This document shows positions 62,310 to 64,000 of a stretch of 64,000 nucleotides of DNA, piece after piece (the first letter of the stretch is position 1; each line of letters starts with the position of its first letter). A program made the translations under genes and the position numbers. Origin of the DNA: Roseburia zhanii (GTDB lineage: Bacteria; Bacillota; Clostridia; Lachnospirales; Lachnospiraceae); assembly GCF_014287635.1 (NCBI RefSeq), contig NZ_JACOPH010000001.1, positions 372,001 to 436,000 on the forward strand, in the 5' to 3' direction. The notes under the pieces were generated by a model. That model was not told the DNA's origin, did not search any database, and saw nothing but the letters and a program-made list of their open reading frames with translations.

Positions 62310-63407
62310 ATGAAGAAAAGAAAATGGTTAGGTGTGTGTTTTTTCTTTTTGCTGCTGTTTTCTGGTGCAGCAACAGCAAATGCGTATGAAAGAGCCACAT
62401 TTAAGGATTTTGTTGCAGGAGCAGATGCAGACAATGCACAGTTAGGGGCTTCTGTAGAGTGTGCAACAACCGGAAGGAGCATGGATATCTCATTTCAGAC
62501 AATGGAACTGTCCGAAGATACATACAGTACAGTGACTGCTTACCGGAGTGAGAGCAGGAGTATGGATCTAGAAGGAAGTGTTATGGTTGGCATTGCGAAT
62601 ATGCAGAATCAGACAGCACGTATGAATTTTTCCATCATCGATCAGAGTGGAAGTGCGTTTCAGGTAAAAGAAGGCTGTTATGTGGCACTCCGGGATGACC
62701 AGACGACGTATGTTCCGGTAGAAAAAGGATGTTTTGAGATTCCGGCAGGTTTCAGCGGGGAACTTGAGATCCCATTTCCGGTTTTAAGTAATGATGCAGC
62801 CAAAGAAGCATTATCCCAAAAGATCACAGGATATGGTTTTGTCTGTGTAGTGGCAGGGCAGAGCAGATATCATCTGAAATTCTACGATATGAATTTCTTA
62901 GACAGCAGTGAGGCGGTCAATGCACATGAAGCAGCAATCTTACAGATCAATGGAGATGCAACGGTGCGGAAACCGGAAACCGGTTTCAGTGAGGCATCTT
63001 TTAGTGCATCCGCTTATAACATGTTAGGAGAAGAACAAAAGACAGATGCAGAGTTTTCTTTGAGCGGAAAATCCGATGCCGGTGTTACCGTAACAAAGGA
63101 TGGACTGCTGAAGGTATTACCGGAGGCAGGCGAAACAGTAACGCTTTGTGCAAAGGATAAAAAGCAGGATTTGTGGGCAGAAATGCCGCTGACATTAGAA
63201 CGTTCATGGACAACGCTTGTGCTGACAGATAACGGATATGATGCATCGGTCGCAAAACCGGAAGATGTGGCACCGGTGATCGATACAGATATATGGAACT
63301 TAGAAGAGCAGGGAGTATGGATCATCAGAGGACTGCTTCTTTTAGGAACTGTGATCTTCTTTATCTATTATGTGCATGCGCGAAAGAAAAACAGGAGGAA
63401 TCTGTAG
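62310..63407 (+). CDS. Secreted, C-terminally membrane-anchored protein of the exopolysaccharide operon
   Basis: 365 aa. Signal peptide (1 to about 25, ending ANAYE), extracellular beta-rich body with an Ig-like region (~225-310), and a C-terminal helix (about 335-355) followed by RKKNRRNL. No known family recognised. It lies between the synthase and MBOAT genes with GAGG spacing, so it probably works as an extracellular subunit or partner of the synthase or acetylase, as BcsB-like or AlgJ/X-like proteins do elsewhere. Confidence 0.65.
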   Translation: MKKRKWLGVCFFFLLLFSGAATANAYERATFKDFVAGADADNAQLGASVECATTGRSMDISFQTMELSEDTYSTVTAYRSESRSMDLEGSVMVGIANMQNQTARMNFSIIDQSGSAFQVKEGCYVALRDDQTTYVPVEKGCFEIPAGFSGELEIPFPVLSNDAAKEALSQKITGYGFVCVVAGQSRYHLKFYDMNFLDSSEAVNAHEAAILQINGDATVRKPETGFSEASFSASAYNMLGEEQKTDAEFSLSGKSDAGVTVTKDGLLKVLPEAGETVTLCAKDKKQDLWAEMPLTLERSWTTLVLTDNGYDASVAKPEDVAPVIDTDIWNLEEQGVWIIRGLLLLGTVIFFIYYVHARKKNRRNL

Positions 63408-64000
63408 ATGTTATTTTCCAGTAATATATTTTTGTTTTATTTTCTTCCGGTCGTATTGATATTATATTATTTACTGCGTTTTAACACACCGGCAAAAAAT
63501 GGACTGCTTCTGATAGCAAGCCTTTTCTTCTATGCGTGGGGAGAACCGAAATTCGTACTTGTGATGCTCTTTTCTATCTTTATCAATTATGTGCTTGCAT
63601 TATTTGCAGACCGCAGCAGAAAGACGGGAAAATCCGGAAAGCTTGTGATCACCATTGCAGTCATTTTGAATATCGGTCTTTTATTTATATTTAAGTATCT
63701 TGATTTTATGCTCCGCAATATCAATGAAGTGACAGGAAAGAATCTTCCGCTTACGAATCTTGCATTGCCGATCGGTATTTCTTTTTTTACCTTTCAGGCA
63801 TTATCATATGTCATTGATGTATACCGCGGGGATGGAGAAGTACAGAAAAATCCATTTTATGTTGCACTTTACATTGCATTTTTTCCACAGCTCATTGCCG
63901 GTCCGATTGTCCGTTATGAAACAATTGATGAACAGATCCGTAACCGGAAAGAAACATGGGATATGTTCTGTGTGGGAACCTGCCGTTTCTTAGCAGGACT
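63408..64000 (+). CDS. MBOAT O-acyltransferase (AlgI/DltB-like), partial
   Basis: ATG 63408 follows the previous stop directly, with AGGAGG about 10 bp upstream. 197 codons to the window end, frame open. Helices and family blocks: SLFFYAWGEPKFVLVMLFSIFINY (from about 40), LPIGISFFTFQALSYVIDVYRG and FFPQLIAGPIVRYE, typical of AlgI-type acyltransferases. The catalytic His lies beyond the window. Acetylates the exported glucan, giving an acetylated cellulose-type exopolysaccharide, by analogy with wss/alg operons. Confidence 0.9.
   Translation, partial: MLFSSNIFLFYFLPVVLILYYLLRFNTPAKNGLLLIASLFFYAWGEPKFVLVMLFSIFINYVLALFADRSRKTGKSGKLVITIAVILNIGLLFIFKYLDFMLRNINEVTGKNLPLTNLALPIGISFFTFQALSYVIDVYRGDGEVQKNPFYVALYIAFFPQLIAGPIVRYETIDEQIRNRKETWDMFCVGTCRFLAG

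Overview
The window looks like a Lachnospiraceae genome (Roseburia / Agathobacter rectalis-like). The evidence is low-GC Firmicutes codon use, strong GGAGG ribosome sites, an agr-type cyclic-peptide quorum system, long secreted glycan-active enzymes with Lys-rich Ig-like or Fn3-like C-termini, and a nag/PTS operon. This is inference from gene content; no rRNA, tRNA or other phylogenetic marker is present.

Two halves differ sharply. Positions 1 to about 26.3 kb form a visibly AT-rich accessory island: GC-hairpin repeats, a putative oriT, a MobC accessory protein and a VirD2/MobA-type relaxase, then a dense defence-type region. In order this holds an XRE regulator with NurA-like nuclease, HerA-like ATPase, GHKL (Hsp90-like) ATPase and B12-type radical SAM protein; an AlbA_2/Schlafen-type regulator; a three-gene cassette of EndoIII-like HhH-GPD protein, RlmN-like radical SAM protein, and metallophosphoesterase fused to a second RlmN-like radical SAM domain; a 5'-truncated orphan HsdR; a DUF262/DUF1524 (GmrSD-like) protein; a reverse transcriptase preceded by a structured ~300-nt leader (DRT-type candidate); a second AlbA_2 regulator; helically phased repeat arrays; a nonsense-broken small gene; and a DUF6933-like gene. 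The tail (25.3-26.3 kb) is decayed DNA. No integrase, T4SS or left boundary is visible, so the element extends left of the window.

From 26.3 kb on the sequence looks like chromosomal backbone: a MATE transporter; a secreted Fn3 protein broken by an amber codon; a sugar transporter, TetR and hydrolase operon with a twin-palindrome operator; an agr locus (AgrA, AgrC, AgrD, AgrB) with a MITE inserted at the agrC stop codon; CorC/HlyC, AraC and glycogen phosphorylase; a secreted PI-PLC-like protein; a GH53 endo-galactanase; a solute-binding lipoprotein with YesM/YesN-type regulators; nagBA, lrgAB-like genes and a NagE-type PTS permease; and a cellulose-type exopolysaccharide operon (GH5 lipoprotein, PilZ-containing synthase, membrane-anchored protein, MBOAT O-acyltransferase cut by the window end).

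The most novel content is the glycosylase / radical SAM / phosphoesterase-radical SAM cassette. Both radical SAM domains carry an expanded CX8CX2C cluster motif in place of CX3CX2C while keeping RlmN/Cfr hallmarks. The NurA-HerA-GHKL-radical SAM operon and the RT with its structured leader come next. Two small elements with perfect 8-bp target duplications (27981-28124 and 36521-36715) share related GT(T/A)ACT(G/A)T(A/T)CA ends.
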